A DNA stretch of 64,000 nucleotides, from positions 124,001 to 188,000 of the forward strand of contig JAUHZK010000005.1 of NCBI GenBank assembly GCA_030425645.1, in the 5' to 3' direction. This DNA is from Gammaproteobacteria bacterium. GTDB lineage: Bacteria; Pseudomonadota; Gammaproteobacteria; JAPPPA01. Each line of letters starts with the position of its first letter. Position 1 is the stretch's first letter. The position numbers and the translations under genes were made by a program. The notes under the pieces were generated by a model that was not told where the DNA came from, made no database searches, and was given only the letters and a program-made list of their open reading frames with translations. Below, one piece after another: positions 50,674-61,063 of the stretch.

Positions 50674-53600
50674 ATGTCTCGACTCGCATCATTCAAACAG
50701 TCACTAACAGAACGCGTCCTTGTGTTGGACGGCGCTATGGGTACTCAAATCCAAGGCTTTGGGCTGGAAGAAGCCGATTATCGCGGCGAACGCTTTGCTG
50801 ACTGGCCGAGCGATATTAAGGGTAATAACGATCTGTTAGCGCTAACCCAGCCGGACATCATTCGCAGCATCCATAAAGCCTACCTGGATGCCGGTGCCGA
50901 CATTGTCGAAACCAACAGCTTTAACGCCACCCAGATCTCGATGGCCGAATACGGCATGGAAGATTTGGCACATGAAATTAACGTTGCTGCAGCGCGCTTG
51001 GCACGCGAAGCTTGCGATGCCGTTGCCGCTGAAACCGGCGTGCCACGTTATGTCGCTGGCGTACTCGGGCCCACTAGCCGCACCTGCTCAATCTCACCCG
51101 ACGTAAATGACCCAGGCTTTCGTAATGTGAGTTACGAAGAGCTCGTAGACAACTACGTACAAGCCACCGATGGCCTAGTGAAAGGCGGCGCTGACTTTAT
51201 TCTGATCGAAACCATTTTCGACACCCTCAACGCTAAAGCCGCGGTTTACGCGGTGAAAAAGTATTTTGATGAATACAATGGCGAAGAGTTGCCAATCATG
51301 TTGTCAGGCACCATTACGGACGCTTCTGGCCGTACGCTATCTGGCCAGGTCACGGAAGCTTTCTGGTATTCGCTACGTCACGCCAAGCCAATTAGCGTTG
51401 GTCTTAACTGCGCACTCGGCCCTGACCTGCTACGCCAATACGTAGAAGCGCTATCAAATTGCGCCGACACCTACGTCTCGGCGCACCCCAACGCGGGCCT
51501 ACCTAACGAATTCGGCGAATATGATCTCGACGCCGAAAATATGGCCGTCTACATCAAAGAGTGGGCCGAATCTGGCTTAGTGAATATTGTTGGCGGCTGC
51601 TGCGGCACCTCGCCACTGCATATTGAACATATCGCCAAAGCCGTTAAAGGTATTAAGCCACGCCAAATTCCTGAGTTGGAAGTTGCCTGCCGTCTATCTG
51701 GTTTAGAGCCGGAGGTGATTAAAGCTGACAGCATGTTTGTGAACGTCGGCGAGCGTACCAACGTCACCGGCTCGGCCAAATTCAAGCGCCTAATTAAAGA
51801 TGAGCTTTACGACGAGGCCCTTGCGGTTGCCCGTGAGCAAGTAGAAAACGGCGCCCAAGTGATCGACATCAATATGGATGAAGGCATGTTGGATTCGAAG
51901 GCGGCGATGGAGCGTTTCTTGCGCCTAATTGCCTCCGAGCCCGACATTAGCCGCGTGCCGATTATGGTCGACTCGTCGAAATGGGAAGTGATTGAAGTTG
52001 GCCTGAAGAATATTCAGGGCAAAGGTATTGTGAACTCGATTTCTATGAAAGAAGGCGAGGACCAATTCCGTTATCAAGCGCGTGAAATTATGCGCTACGG
52101 CGCCGCTGCCGTGGTCATGGCTTTCGACGAAGACGGCCAAGCCGACACGCTAGAACGCCGTAAAGAAATCTGTAGCCGCGCCTACAAAATCTTGGTTGAA
52201 GAAATCGGCTTCCCGCCAGAAGACATTATCTTTGACCCGAATATCTTTGCCGTCGCCACCGGTATTGAAGAACACAATAACTACGGTGTCGACTTTATCG
52301 AAGGCACCCGTTACATCAAAGAAAACCTCCCGCATGCGATGGTTAGCGGCGGCGTTTCAAACGTGTCCTTCTCCTTCCGTGGCAACAACCCGGTGCGTGA
52401 AGCCATTCACAGCGTATTCCTCTACCACGCTGGCAAAGTCGGCATGGATATGGGCATTGTGAATGCCGGTCAGCTAGAGATTTACGACAACATCGATCCC
52501 GAGCTACGTGAGCGTGTGGAAGACGTGGTGCTTAACCGCCGCGACGACAGCACGGAGCGCCTGCTAGAAATCGCTGATAAGTTCAAAGGCGAAGTTGGCG
52601 AGAAGAAAAAAGAAGACCTCGCTTGGCGTGAATGGCCGGTCGAGAAACGTCTTGAGCACGCACTCGTAAAAGGTATTGATACCTTTGTTGAAGAAGACAC
52701 CGAAGAAGCTCGTGTTAAGAATCTAGAAGCTGGCGGCCGCCCAATCCAAGTGATTGAAGGCCCGCTAATGGACGGCATGAACGTGGTTGGCGACCTCTTC
52801 GGCGCCGGCAAAATGTTCCTGCCGCAGGTGGTGAAATCAGCCCGCGTGATGAAAAAAGCCGTGGCTTGGCTGATTCCATTTATTGAAGAAGAAAAGGCCA
52901 AATCCGGCACCGCGGGCCAGTCCAACGGCAAGATGGTGATTGCCACCGTAAAAGGTGACGTACACGACATCGGCAAAAACATTGTTGGCGTGGTGCTGCA
53001 ATGTAATAACTTTGAGGTCATCGACCTTGGCGTGATGGTGCCTGCGCAAAAAATTCTCGACGCAGCCAAAGAACATAACGCCGACATTATTGGCCTCTCT
53101 GGTCTGATTACCCCGTCGCTAGACGAAATGGTGCACATGGCCAAAGAAATGGAACGTCAGAGTTTTGATATTCCATTGCTAATTGGCGGCGCCACAACCT
53201 CGCGTGCACACACCGCGGTAAAAATCGACAAGAACTACCATGCGCCTGTGGTTTGGGTAAAAGACGCCAGCCGCTCGGTGCCCGTCATGTCTACCCTGCT
53301 CTCCAAAGAGCCGGGCACCCGTGAAAAGTTTGTTGACGACATTAACCGCGAATACGACACCATTCGCGAGCGCCACAAAAACAAGGGCGAGAAAGTCACT
53401 TACCTGACCATCGCCCAAGCACGTGCCAATAAACAAAAGATCGACTGGGATGCCTACCAGCCGACCACGCCAGCGAATCTTGGCGTCACCGTGCTGAATG
53501 ATTACCCGATTGAAGAACTACGCCAATATATTGATTGGGGCCCGTTCTTTAATACTTGGGAAATGAAAGGCCGTTTCCCCGATATTTTGAACAGCCCATC

Positions 53601-54381
53601 CTGCGGCAAAGAAGCCCGTGAGTTATTCGACAACGCCAACAAAATGTTGGATCAAATCGTTAACGAAAAATGGATTACCGCCAGCGGTGTGTTTGGCCTA
53701 TTCCCGGCTAATAGCGACGGCGATGATGTGCTGGTTCAGCACGATGCCGAAGCCATGCGCGTCATCCAGCTACGCCAGCAGAACCAAAAACGCGACGGCG
53801 TGCCAAACAAATGCCTGAGTGATTTTGTCGCGCCAGCAGATAGTGGCAAGCAAGATTACGTCGGTGCCTTCGCCGTGACTGCCGGCATTGGCTGTCACGA
53901 GCGCGTGCAAGCCTATAAAGACAACCTAGATGACTACAACGCCATCTTGTTAGAAGCATTAGCAGACCGCCTAGCCGAAGCCTTTGCCGAACGTTTACAT
54001 GAACGCGTGCGTAAAGAGTTCTGGGGCTATGCATCGGCTGAGAGCCTGAAAAATGAAGAGCTGATTGCCGAAGCCTACAAAGGCATTCGCCCAGCGCCGG
54101 GCTATCCTGCTTGCCCAGACCATTTAGGCAAAGACCAGATTTGGGAGCTGCTCGAAGTCGATAAACATATCGAACTAGAACTAACCGAAAGCAAAGCCAT
54201 GTGGCCTGCAGCGGCCGTTAGCGGCTGGTACCTCGGCCATCCAGAGTCTGACTATTATTCACTGGGTCGTATTCAAAAAGACCAAGTAGAAGATTATGCT
54301 TCGCGTAAAGGCATTAGCCTTGAGGAAGCCGAAAAATGGCTTGCACCTAACCTAGCCTACGACCCGGAGAGTGACCAATAG
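50674..54381 (+). CDS. metH: Cobalamin-dependent methionine synthase
   Basis: The 1235-residue enzyme transfers methyl from methyltetrahydrofolate to homocysteine through cobalamin. Domains in order: homocysteine/Zn domain (about 1-330, LNCALG and GGCCGTSP Zn Cys), pterin domain (about 360-620, [13 protein letters not shown]), cap and cobalamin domain (about 650-890, DVHDIG with His764 as the lower axial ligand) and activation domain (about 910-1235, YDAILLEAL-like ending). Its length is that of E. coli MetH. It forms an operon with the ArsR fusion before it and the acyltransferase after it, and its stop overlaps the putative start of the latter. Confidence 0.97.
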   Translation: MSRLASFKQSLTERVLVLDGAMGTQIQGFGLEEADYRGERFADWPSDIKGNNDLLALTQPDIIRSIHKAYLDAGADIVETNSFNATQISMAEYGMEDLAHEINVAAARLAREACDAVAAETGVPRYVAGVLGPTSRTCSISPDVNDPGFRNVSYEELVDNYVQATDGLVKGGADFILIETIFDTLNAKAAVYAVKKYFDEYNGEELPIMLSGTITDASGRTLSGQVTEAFWYSLRHAKPISVGLNCALGPDLLRQYVEALSNCADTYVSAHPNAGLPNEFGEYDLDAENMAVYIKEWAESGLVNIVGGCCGTSPLHIEHIAKAVKGIKPRQIPELEVACRLSGLEPEVIKADSMFVNVGERTNVTGSAKFKRLIKDELYDEALAVAREQVENGAQVIDINMDEGMLDSKAAMERFLRLIASEPDISRVPIMVDSSKWEVIEVGLKNIQGKGIVNSISMKEGEDQFRYQAREIMRYGAAAVVMAFDEDGQADTLERRKEICSRAYKILVEEIGFPPEDIIFDPNIFAVATGIEEHNNYGVDFIEGTRYIKENLPHAMVSGGVSNVSFSFRGNNPVREAIHSVFLYHAGKVGMDMGIVNAGQLEIYDNIDPELRERVEDVVLNRRDDSTERLLEIADKFKGEVGEKKKEDLAWREWPVEKRLEHALVKGIDTFVEEDTEEARVKNLEAGGRPIQVIEGPLMDGMNVVGDLFGAGKMFLPQVVKSARVMKKAVAWLIPFIEEEKAKSGTAGQSNGKMVIATVKGDVHDIGKNIVGVVLQCNNFEVIDLGVMVPAQKILDAAKEHNADIIGLSGLITPSLDEMVHMAKEMERQSFDIPLLIGGATTSRAHTAVKIDKNYHAPVVWVKDASRSVPVMSTLLSKEPGTREKFVDDINREYDTIRERHKNKGEKVTYLTIAQARANKQKIDWDAYQPTTPANLGVTVLNDYPIEELRQYIDWGPFFNTWEMKGRFPDILNSPSCGKEARELFDNANKMLDQIVNEKWITASGVFGLFPANSDGDDVLVQHDAEAMRVIQLRQQNQKRDGVPNKCLSDFVAPADSGKQDYVGAFAVTAGIGCHERVQAYKDNLDDYNAILLEALADRLAEAFAERLHERVRKEFWGYASAESLKNEELIAEAYKGIRPAPGYPACPDHLGKDQIWELLEVDKHIELELTESKAMWPAAAVSGWYLGHPESDYYSLGRIQKDQVEDYASRKGISLEEAEKWLAPNLAYDPESDQ

Positions 54382-55043
54382 CTGCCAAGAGATCCAGTGC
54401 CCTTATCGGCTTCGCAACCGTTTTAACGATTGCGCTGTTTACGCTATTAAAAGCCAGTTTGCGGGTGCGCGAGCACGGTCGGGAAAACCTCGACATTGCG
54501 CGCCAAGAGCATGGCGGCTTTATTTTTAGTGTTTGGCACCAAAACCTAATTGCAGCGGCCTTTGGTCAGAAGGCAGGCAAGCTGGTATTGCTAGGCTCTA
54601 AGTCTCGTACCGCCGACCCGATCGTACGCTTTACAGAAACACTCGGGCATGAAGTGGTGCGCGGTAGCTCAGCTGGGGGCAACCGCGACAAAGGTGGCAA
54701 AGCCGCCAAACAAGCCATGATTATCAAGCTGGCAGAGCATAAACAAGGCGCGGTGACACCTGATGGCCCGCGCGGGCCCGCCTTTAAGGCCAAGCCCGGC
54801 ATTGTCGCCATGGCCTCAGAAACCGGCCTAGCGATTGTGCCGCTATGCGTTAAAGCTACACGCTACTGGCAGTTCAAAAGCTGGGACAAAATTCAGATGC
54901 CTAAGCCATTTGCCACGCTGGATGTCTATTACGGCCCGCCGATTGCCGTTGCCGCCGACTTAAGCGAAGAACAGCGCGCAGCCTTGCTAGATCAAGTTGC
55001 TGAAGCCACCAACGCACTAACTCCAGCGTCACACGCTGACTAA
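54378..55043 (+). CDS. DUF374 lysophospholipid-acyltransferase-like protein, probable ATA start
   Basis: The protein family is seen from [40 protein letters not shown], the DUF374 motifs of lysophospholipid-acyltransferase-like proteins (possible lipid A or phospholipid acylation). The first standard start codon is TTG at 54459, but the in-frame sequence before it codes a typical membrane segment ([19 protein letters not shown]). GGAG at 54366-54369 lies eight bases before an ATA at 54378 that overlaps the metH TAG in ATAG. I therefore call a 221-residue protein with ATA start; TTG at 54459 is the alternative. Confidence 0.75.
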   Translation: MAAKRSSALIGFATVLTIALFTLLKASLRVREHGRENLDIARQEHGGFIFSVWHQNLIAAAFGQKAGKLVLLGSKSRTADPIVRFTETLGHEVVRGSSAGGNRDKGGKAAKQAMIIKLAEHKQGAVTPDGPRGPAFKAKPGIVAMASETGLAIVPLCVKATRYWQFKSWDKIQMPKPFATLDVYYGPPIAVAADLSEEQRAALLDQVAEATNALTPASHAD

Positions 55044-55197
55044 TGCCAGCCGACGGCTAAATGCCGCCAATTATCGGAATCCGACTCAGAGCCGGCCGTT
55101 AATCAGCGTTACCGTACTTTCCGGTTAATTCCGCGTAGCAAGCAGCCCTCTTGGCTCCTACCCTTAACACTCGGGTAACGGAGACAAGGTGGTCATC

Positions 55198-55500
55198 ATG
55201 AATTCCATCCAAGGAAAATGGTTGGCGCTGGGCATTGGCCTCGGCTGCTTCGCCATAGAGCTAGCGTTGCTGGTTTTAGCACCTAAAGTGCTAGCCACGC
55301 CGCTGCCGCATCAACAGCACTCAAGCAACGAAGTGAGCGAAAGCTTAAGTTGGTACGAGGCGCAACAACGCAAATATCAACGCCTGTTAGACAATACTAC
55401 TAACCCTTCTGCTGAGCCTAACGTTCAGGCGCCAGTACTTAGCGCGGAGCAGGAAAACAAGCTAGTAACGATGGTGAAATTGCTAACCTTAGAACTCTAG
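55198..55500 (+). CDS. Small membrane-anchored hypothetical protein
   Basis: The 100-residue product is not recognised. It has one N-terminal hydrophobic segment (about residues 8-28, LALGIGLGCFAIELALLVLA), a helix with YEAQQRKYQRLLDN, a Pro/Asn-rich spacer, and a C-terminal helix. ATG at 55198 has AAGG eight bases upstream; GTG at 55189 is the alternative. It precedes the lipoprotein hydrolase by 40 bases. Confidence 0.6.
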   Translation: MNSIQGKWLALGIGLGCFAIELALLVLAPKVLATPLPHQQHSSNEVSESLSWYEAQQRKYQRLLDNTTNPSAEPNVQAPVLSAEQENKLVTMVKLLTLEL

Positions 55501-55540
55501 GGTTCCGCTTGCGCTATATTGTGCGCCGGAGGAACTTAAG

Positions 55541-57253
55541 ATGATTCGTTTAATGCAGAAACTGCTTATCAGCGCGAGCCTAGCGTTACTGGCAGCATGC
55601 TCAACTAGCCCCGGCACTGACAACAACCAACGCGACCCTGCGGCTCCTGTGCCACCACCAGAGCCCGGTGAACTGCGCAATGGCCAAGCCTATCGCGTTG
55701 CCATTGCCGGCGCTGACCCCGGCGTCGAGATCGTCTTCCAAGTGCTTGAACCGCAACTGTTCGACGGCAACCAGCGCTACCCTCTTATCATTCACAGTCA
55801 TGGCTTCGGCAACGCTCGCGCACCTAGCCATAATTTTAGCGACGAAGTCGGCAACCTTGAGCGCCTAACGGCCAACGGCTACGGCGCCATCAGCATTGAT
55901 ATGCGCGCCCACGGCGAGAGCAGCGGCCAAATTCGCGTGCATGACCCAGACGCTGAAATTCAAGACGTACTGTTAATTCTCGACTGGGCAGAAGAAAACC
56001 TGCCTTGGGTAGCAACCCACTTTGATACCAAAGCTGGTGCCGTTAACCAACTAATTGGCACCGTGGGTGCCAGCTATGGTGGTCAATGGCAGCTGTTAAC
56101 CCATGTCTTAGACCCTAAAAAACGCATTGATGCCATGGTGCCATCCAACACCTGGAGCGACCTTAGCGACGCGCTCAATACCAATGGTGTGCTTAAGTCT
56201 GGCTGGGTCGGCTTACTTTTTGCCGGTGGCAATAATGCCGGCGACCGTATCAACAACTTCGATCCCTACGTAACGCAACTGCTGGCGACTAGCGCCGTTA
56301 GCAACCAAATGCCAGCCGATGGCGTCGAGTTCCTCCGCTACCACAGCTTTGATTACTTTTGCGATGCTGGGCCAGCGGTAACCACCAACGGCGGCCCCGG
56401 TACCGCTCCGCTATCGCCACCCGTACCGCCACTCGGCATTCCCGCCTTGTTTAGCCAAGGCATGCGCGACAGCTTATTTACCTTTAACCACGCGCTAAAT
56501 AACTTCAACTGTCTGCGTAACGTTGGCAGCAGCGATGTGCGCCTGATGACCTACCAAAGCGGCCACAACACCATCTTCCCTGGCCCCGGTGTGATCTTTC
56601 AAAACCCGCAGCCGACAGCGGCGGATCGAAACTGCGCCGCACTGACGCTAGACGATGCCACTCATGCGTTTTTCGACGAGCATTTACTGGGTATTCCCGG
56701 CCGCCTGGACGCAGTAATGGGATCAGCTGACGACATCTGCCTGTCACTGGATGTGAATAACGGTGTGGTTGTAGATATTAACGAGCTAATTATTGGCGGC
56801 ACTGAGTTTAGCTTCCCGCCATCGCGCGTTGTCGCTGGCAACCTATTGCCGGTGACCGTTGCTAATGGCCAGTACACGGCACCTGCAGAGGGCGCCGTAT
56901 TAGCAGGAATTCCTACCGCCGAAATCACCGTTAATAGCCTTAGCGGCTTAGACGCTGACACCATTGTGTTTGTTGGCATTGCTCACAACCGCGCCAGCGG
57001 CAATGGGCAAGGTGTGTGGGACACGGTAGAAGACTTTGTCATCCCGCTACGCGGCACCGGCACCCATAGCGTGGAACTCTCAGCGGTCGCTGAATTACTA
57101 CAACCGGGCGACCAAATAGCGGTCAATCTACACGGCAGTTACAGCACCCACGCCGCCTCGTTTAGCCGCGACCCACTTGGTGCTGTAGCGGTAGTTTCTG
57201 GCACAGTGAATATCCCGATTATGCCTGCGAATACCTTGGTGCTAAGTAAGTAG
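55541..57253 (+). CDS. Lipoprotein serine hydrolase, S15/CocE-like (paralogue B)
   Basis: The 570-residue protein has a lipobox LLAACST. Its alpha/beta hydrolase domain carries HSHGFGNAR, DMRAHGESSG, nucleophile GASYGGQW (Ser178) and His in QSGHNTIF. A beta-rich C-terminal domain follows (about residues 450-570). It shares plan and motifs with the protein at 45030 but its sequence has drifted a lot. An envelope-anchored esterase or peptidase is inferred; the substrate is unknown. AGGAAC lies before the ATG. Confidence 0.8.
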   Translation: MIRLMQKLLISASLALLAACSTSPGTDNNQRDPAAPVPPPEPGELRNGQAYRVAIAGADPGVEIVFQVLEPQLFDGNQRYPLIIHSHGFGNARAPSHNFSDEVGNLERLTANGYGAISIDMRAHGESSGQIRVHDPDAEIQDVLLILDWAEENLPWVATHFDTKAGAVNQLIGTVGASYGGQWQLLTHVLDPKKRIDAMVPSNTWSDLSDALNTNGVLKSGWVGLLFAGGNNAGDRINNFDPYVTQLLATSAVSNQMPADGVEFLRYHSFDYFCDAGPAVTTNGGPGTAPLSPPVPPLGIPALFSQGMRDSLFTFNHALNNFNCLRNVGSSDVRLMTYQSGHNTIFPGPGVIFQNPQPTAADRNCAALTLDDATHAFFDEHLLGIPGRLDAVMGSADDICLSLDVNNGVVVDINELIIGGTEFSFPPSRVVAGNLLPVTVANGQYTAPAEGAVLAGIPTAEITVNSLSGLDADTIVFVGIAHNRASGNGQGVWDTVEDFVIPLRGTGTHSVELSAVAELLQPGDQIAVNLHGSYSTHAASFSRDPLGAVAVVSGTVNIPIMPANTLVLSK

Positions 57254-57570
57254 CAGACAAACCAGCTACGAATCACAGAGATAAGCCAGATAGTAGTACT
57301 CGCCCTCTGTGCGGCTGAGGAGCGGAACAAAATCAAGATTGAGCCGGCGGCCTGTTTGAGCGAAGCGAGTTCCGCAGGCGCTTGATTTTGTGAGCACCGC
57401 AAGGGACCGCGAAGCGGCCGCACGGTGGGTAAGGCATTTTTTCGTCTATTTTTGATGCCTCAAAAATAGACTCGGCCCTCGGCACTATGCCAACACAATC
57501 GTGTGAACGCTCTAAGGCCGAAACCCGAACCATAACCTCATCTAGCAATGTCAGTGCTAAATGTATCGAG
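57254..57570. other. 317-base structured intergenic region without a gene
   Basis: No convincing coding frame is present. Two hairpins stand out: CAAAATCAAG (57328-57337) with CTTGATTTTG (57381-57390), and the perfect 12-bp stem GTCTATTTTTGA (57444-57455) with TCAAAAATAGAC (57460-57471) over TGCC. Between lie GAGCGAAGCGAG and CCGCGAAGCGG motifs. It separates the lipoprotein hydrolase gene from the convergent rlmJ gene. It could be a degraded repeat element or a structured RNA. Confidence 0.6.
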
Positions 57571-58446
57571 CTATTCCGGCACCAAAACTTCAGCCTTCCA
57601 ACGCCCCTGCGGACCAGCCAACGTGTTGGCTAGCCAAGGCAGGGTTTCCTGCATTTGCGCAGGCAAGGTCCACGGCGGGTTAATCACAATCATGCCGCTG
57701 GCGGTCATACCTTCACCGGCGGCGGCATTGGCGGCATCTGAGCGCACCGCCAATTCAAACTGATGGATATTGGGAATGCCGCTATCCACCAAGGCGCGTT
57801 CCATTTGCTGAATACGGCGGCGTTCCACTACCGGATACCACAAGGCGTAGCTACCGCTGGCAAAGCGTTTATGCGCCTGCTTAAGCACCTCAACCACGCG
57901 TTGGTAGTCGTCTTTTACTTCATAGGAAGGGTCGATCAAGACAGCGCCGCGTTTTTCCTGCGGTGGCAACTTCGCAACCAACTCAACAAAACCGTTTGCC
58001 CGCAGAGCCTTAACCTTACGCCGATGCACTTCAGCGGTTTCTAAGGTCTGTGTCAGTAGCGGAAAGTCTTTTGGGTGCAACTCACAAAACCAAGCGCGGT
58101 CTTGCCAACGTAATGCCTGCGTAGTGAACCACGGCGAACCCGGATATTGCTCCAAGGTTTCAGATGCATTAGCTGCTTGCACCGCGGCGAGATAGTCCAC
58201 CACTACCTCTGGCATCTGACTGTCTTCAGGGTCCAACACCACTAGCTTGGCAACGCCATCAATATACTCGGCGGTTTTCTGCGCCTCGGCCGACTGCAGG
58301 CGATACATGCCCGCCCCCGCGTGGGTATCAATCACACAATAAGGTTTGTCTTTGCGGTTTAAATGCAGCAATACCTGCTGCCACACAATGTGCTTTAAAA
58401 CGTCGGCGTGGTTGCCTGCATGAAAGGCGTGTCTATAACTCAGCAT
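57571..58446 (-). CDS. rlmJ: 23S rRNA (adenine-2030-N6)-methyltransferase
   Basis: The 291-residue enzyme starts with MLSYRHAFHAGNHADVLKHI, the RlmJ signature. It has a SAM-binding loop DTHAGAGMY and the catalytic motif IDPSYE in place of DPPY. It methylates the N6 of A2030 in 23S rRNA. The start at 58446 fits family members. No operon partner is visible; a YgjP gene on the same strand is 39 bases upstream. Confidence 0.95.
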   Translation of the reverse strand: MLSYRHAFHAGNHADVLKHIVWQQVLLHLNRKDKPYCVIDTHAGAGMYRLQSAEAQKTAEYIDGVAKLVVLDPEDSQMPEVVVDYLAAVQAANASETLEQYPGSPWFTTQALRWQDRAWFCELHPKDFPLLTQTLETAEVHRRKVKALRANGFVELVAKLPPQEKRGAVLIDPSYEVKDDYQRVVEVLKQAHKRFASGSYALWYPVVERRRIQQMERALVDSGIPNIHQFELAVRSDAANAAAGEGMTASGMIVINPPWTLPAQMQETLPWLANTLAGPQGRWKAEVLVPE

Positions 58447-58484
58447 GGGCGCATTCTAGCCGACCTAGCCAGCAAACTTTGGGC

Positions 58485-59174
58485 TTAGCGGCGCTGCACC
58501 ATCATTAAGGCACTGCCCTGTTGTTTTATCCAGCGCTCTGCCGCCCGGTAGTTTGGACAAAGCCGCTCCACCTCAGCCCAAAACCGCGGGCTGTGATTCA
58601 TATGCCGTAAATGGGCAAACTCATGCGCAATAATGTAGTTACCCACATCCAGCGGCATTAACGCCACTCGCCAATTGAGCGAGATATTGCCCTTACTCGA
58701 ACAACTGCCCCAGCGAGTTTTCTGGTCTCGAATGCTGACCTTATTCACCGTTACCGCCAAACGCTCAGCTTCGCTTTCTAAACGCTGACGTAAATCCAAA
58801 GCCGCCAAATTACGCCACACCCGCAAACGTGCAGCAGCACTTCGCGGTGCACGCACCGTAATCATCTGTAATGAGTGATCGATGGCATCGCGAGGCGCGT
58901 TATACGCAACTTGATAAGACTCGCCATAAAACAAAGCCGAATCTAAATCGTCATAAGCATCCGCCGCTTGCTGCTGCGCCAATACCAAACGCCGCTTGCT
59001 ATCCACCCACGCCTGCCGTTCGCCATAAAACGCCAATGCACTACGCATACTCGCCCGCTTTGGCAGCACCAAACGCACCGACGCATCGCGATTAATCACT
59101 AAACGTAAATGTTTAACGGCTTTACGCTCAACCAACACATAGTTGGGAAGCGCGCCGTGGCCAATGGGCATCAT
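58485..59174 (-). CDS. YgjP/SprT-type metallopeptidase
   Basis: The 229-residue protein ends with the zinc-peptidase motif HEFAHLRHMNHSPRFW (HExxH plus a third His), followed by the C-terminal conserved WIKQQG. This is the YgjP-like (DUF45) family of proteases, whose substrate is unknown. The N-terminal half carries a beta-rich region (LVERKAVKHLRLVINRDASVRLVLP). It is in tandem with rlmJ and may be co-transcribed with it. Confidence 0.9.
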   Translation of the reverse strand: MMPIGHGALPNYVLVERKAVKHLRLVINRDASVRLVLPKRASMRSALAFYGERQAWVDSKRRLVLAQQQAADAYDDLDSALFYGESYQVAYNAPRDAIDHSLQMITVRAPRSAAARLRVWRNLAALDLRQRLESEAERLAVTVNKVSIRDQKTRWGSCSSKGNISLNWRVALMPLDVGNYIIAHEFAHLRHMNHSPRFWAEVERLCPNYRAAERWIKQQGSALMMVQRR

Positions 59175-59206
59175 GCGTAACCTCTGAGCTCAGCTATTTG
59201 TTAGCT

Positions 59207-60541
59207 TTAAGGCGCAGAAAATTTATATTTTTCAGCAACATACTTTGCCGAGCTTTCAATGTGTGGAAATACAGTACTTTCGTTTATGTTAAGGCGGTCA
59301 AGTTCATCGAGAATTTTTTTCTTATTACTAACAACTATTCGAGTCACCTTAATTTCATCGCTTCCTTTCTCATCAAGCACTGCATCTAATCCGAACAACA
59401 GAAATGCGCCAGACTGGGAATGGATACGAGCATTGTTCTTTTTGCTTTTCACACAAACAACCCTTTTCAGATCGTCCGAAATAATCTTCGGCTCAAAGAA
59501 AGGCTTTTCCTCTCGAATAAAGTGCGTTAGCCGCTTGAGCTCAAACTGGTCGTTAAACTCATCCCTATCCTCACGGGTGAAGTCTATGGATTCTTTCTCT
59601 TGTTTGGGAAGCCGAGCTAAATTTGCAATGCAACTGGCCGTATCCGAGTCAAAGTACTTTACGTCTATTCGCGCCAGAGAAAAGATAATTACTTCACCTT
59701 CCTCCTCGTCCTTATACCCCCCAATGTGAGAACCGAACTTGGATTTGCAGGCAAAGTACAATGCAATAAGCGGATTGGATGTGATGTCCAGAAGTCTCGT
59801 TGGCAGTGAGTAATGCTGCATTCGAACGAGCCGGTCGAGGGTGTAATGGTCTGACTCGAAGTCACCTGCATTCGCAACGATCAGCTCTCGATACAAGGTA
59901 TCTTCATTGTCTAGATGCGTGTAATTGCCACGACCATCCTTACGAAAAATTGAAGGTTCCAGTTTGTACTTTTTTCTATCCGAATGACCACGATAGAACA
60001 TTTCATATTCATCGGTTCCAAGGTCAGATAACACTTTTGCGACAAAGCCGCCAACAGTTGTAACTCGCGACTGATTTTGTCGAATTTCAGCTGGCTGCTT
60101 TTTGCCTCTTACAGATTGAGGCCAGTCTCGCACATTGCCGCGAACTATGGAGGCTGACCTTAAGCAATGAAACAGATCTTCGTCTTTAATTGCCCAGTGA
60201 GTTCGATTCATCTCCCAGTCACGAATATCTAGAAGGGAGCTAATTTTCTCTATTTCGGAGGCCTGAATAGGGTTAAGTCGCGGGTGGAAATCGTACCCGA
60301 CAACAATCTTCTTCCCTCTTTCTTTAATCGTCGTCAAGCGGCCAACTCTCACTGGCTGCCGAAACCCCTCATACGCAAACAAGCACGGAAGGGACATCAA
60401 ATACTCAATAGCATCGGAACTCAAGGATTCGAAACGTTCAGCGATTGTTTCATTCGTGTACTCGAGGAACCTGCTTCGATCGTACTCGTAACTATGGCTA
60501 TCCCAAGCGCCTTCAAGTGCTGTGACTAAGAGGTTGTACAT
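59207..60541 (-). CDS. FRG-domain protein
   Basis: The 444-residue protein has an FRG domain (Phe-Arg-Gly) in its middle: FYRGHSDRKKYKLEPSIFR and VRMQHYSLPTRLLDITSNPLIALYFA. The N-terminal 140 residues are an unrecognised region. FRG domains occur in phage-related and stress genes with unknown chemistry. Codon use is AT-rich compared with neighbours, with many AAA and ATT codons, so it may be acquired. ATG at 60541 is chosen over the TTG at 60559. It is a single gene without clear partners. Confidence 0.75.
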   Translation of the reverse strand: MYNLLVTALEGAWDSHSYEYDRSRFLEYTNETIAERFESLSSDAIEYLMSLPCLFAYEGFRQPVRVGRLTTIKERGKKIVVGYDFHPRLNPIQASEIEKISSLLDIRDWEMNRTHWAIKDEDLFHCLRSASIVRGNVRDWPQSVRGKKQPAEIRQNQSRVTTVGGFVAKVLSDLGTDEYEMFYRGHSDRKKYKLEPSIFRKDGRGNYTHLDNEDTLYRELIVANAGDFESDHYTLDRLVRMQHYSLPTRLLDITSNPLIALYFACKSKFGSHIGGYKDEEEGEVIIFSLARIDVKYFDSDTASCIANLARLPKQEKESIDFTREDRDEFNDQFELKRLTHFIREEKPFFEPKIISDDLKRVVCVKSKKNNARIHSQSGAFLLFGLDAVLDEKGSDEIKVTRIVVSNKKKILDELDRLNINESTVFPHIESSAKYVAEKYKFSAP

Positions 60542-60757
60542 GCTCTTATCTTTCCCCAAGATTTAACGCTAATTAGATGCCATGTTAGTGCATAAGAATC
60601 CACATGGGCGACTTAGGCAGCAGTTCGCCTTTGGGAGTTTTAAGGTTGATCGCATCGTGACCTTCACCTTTGTCGGATTTTTTTATCTTTGCGGTTAAGC
60701 CTAACGCAAAACCGTTTCGGCTACACTTAAGGTCTTTGTAAATACGGATGATTAAAA

Positions 60758-61063
60758 ATGACTCTTCCGATTAAAGCAGCCCTCTTTTTATTCTGTTGTT
60801 TAGCGCTGGCGGCCTGCGCCACGCCCTCTACTCAGGGTGACAGCGCCGACGCTCGGCGCACTTATGAGAATGAAAAATACTTCCATCCAAATTGCAGCCA
60901 TTTGCCGGAAGGCAGCGCCACTCAAAAGCAATGCTGGGCGGATGAAAAATATAAAGAACGCAAAGCCCGCGAGCGCCAACACAATCGCGAATTATTGAAA
61001 CAACAACAAGAACAACTTGAAGATATCCCAGCATTGGGAACCGACAAGAAATTAGGCCTATGA
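60758..61063 (+). CDS. Small lipoprotein upstream of a haloalkane dehalogenase
   Basis: The 101-residue protein has a lipobox LAACA, two Cys residues within NCSHLPEGSATQKQCW, and a long charged helix. The family is not recognised. Its last four bases overlap the start of the haloalkane dehalogenase gene (ATGA at 61060-61063), so translation is coupled. Confidence 0.75.
   Translation: MTLPIKAALFLFCCLALAACATPSTQGDSADARRTYENEKYFHPNCSHLPEGSATQKQCWADEKYKERKARERQHNRELLKQQQEQLEDIPALGTDKKLGL

Noticed and set aside
60560-60757. Gene or RNA in the 198-base gap before the small lipoprotein
   Set aside because: No supported reading frame, tRNA-like fold or strong hairpin is visible; it is probably promoter sequence.
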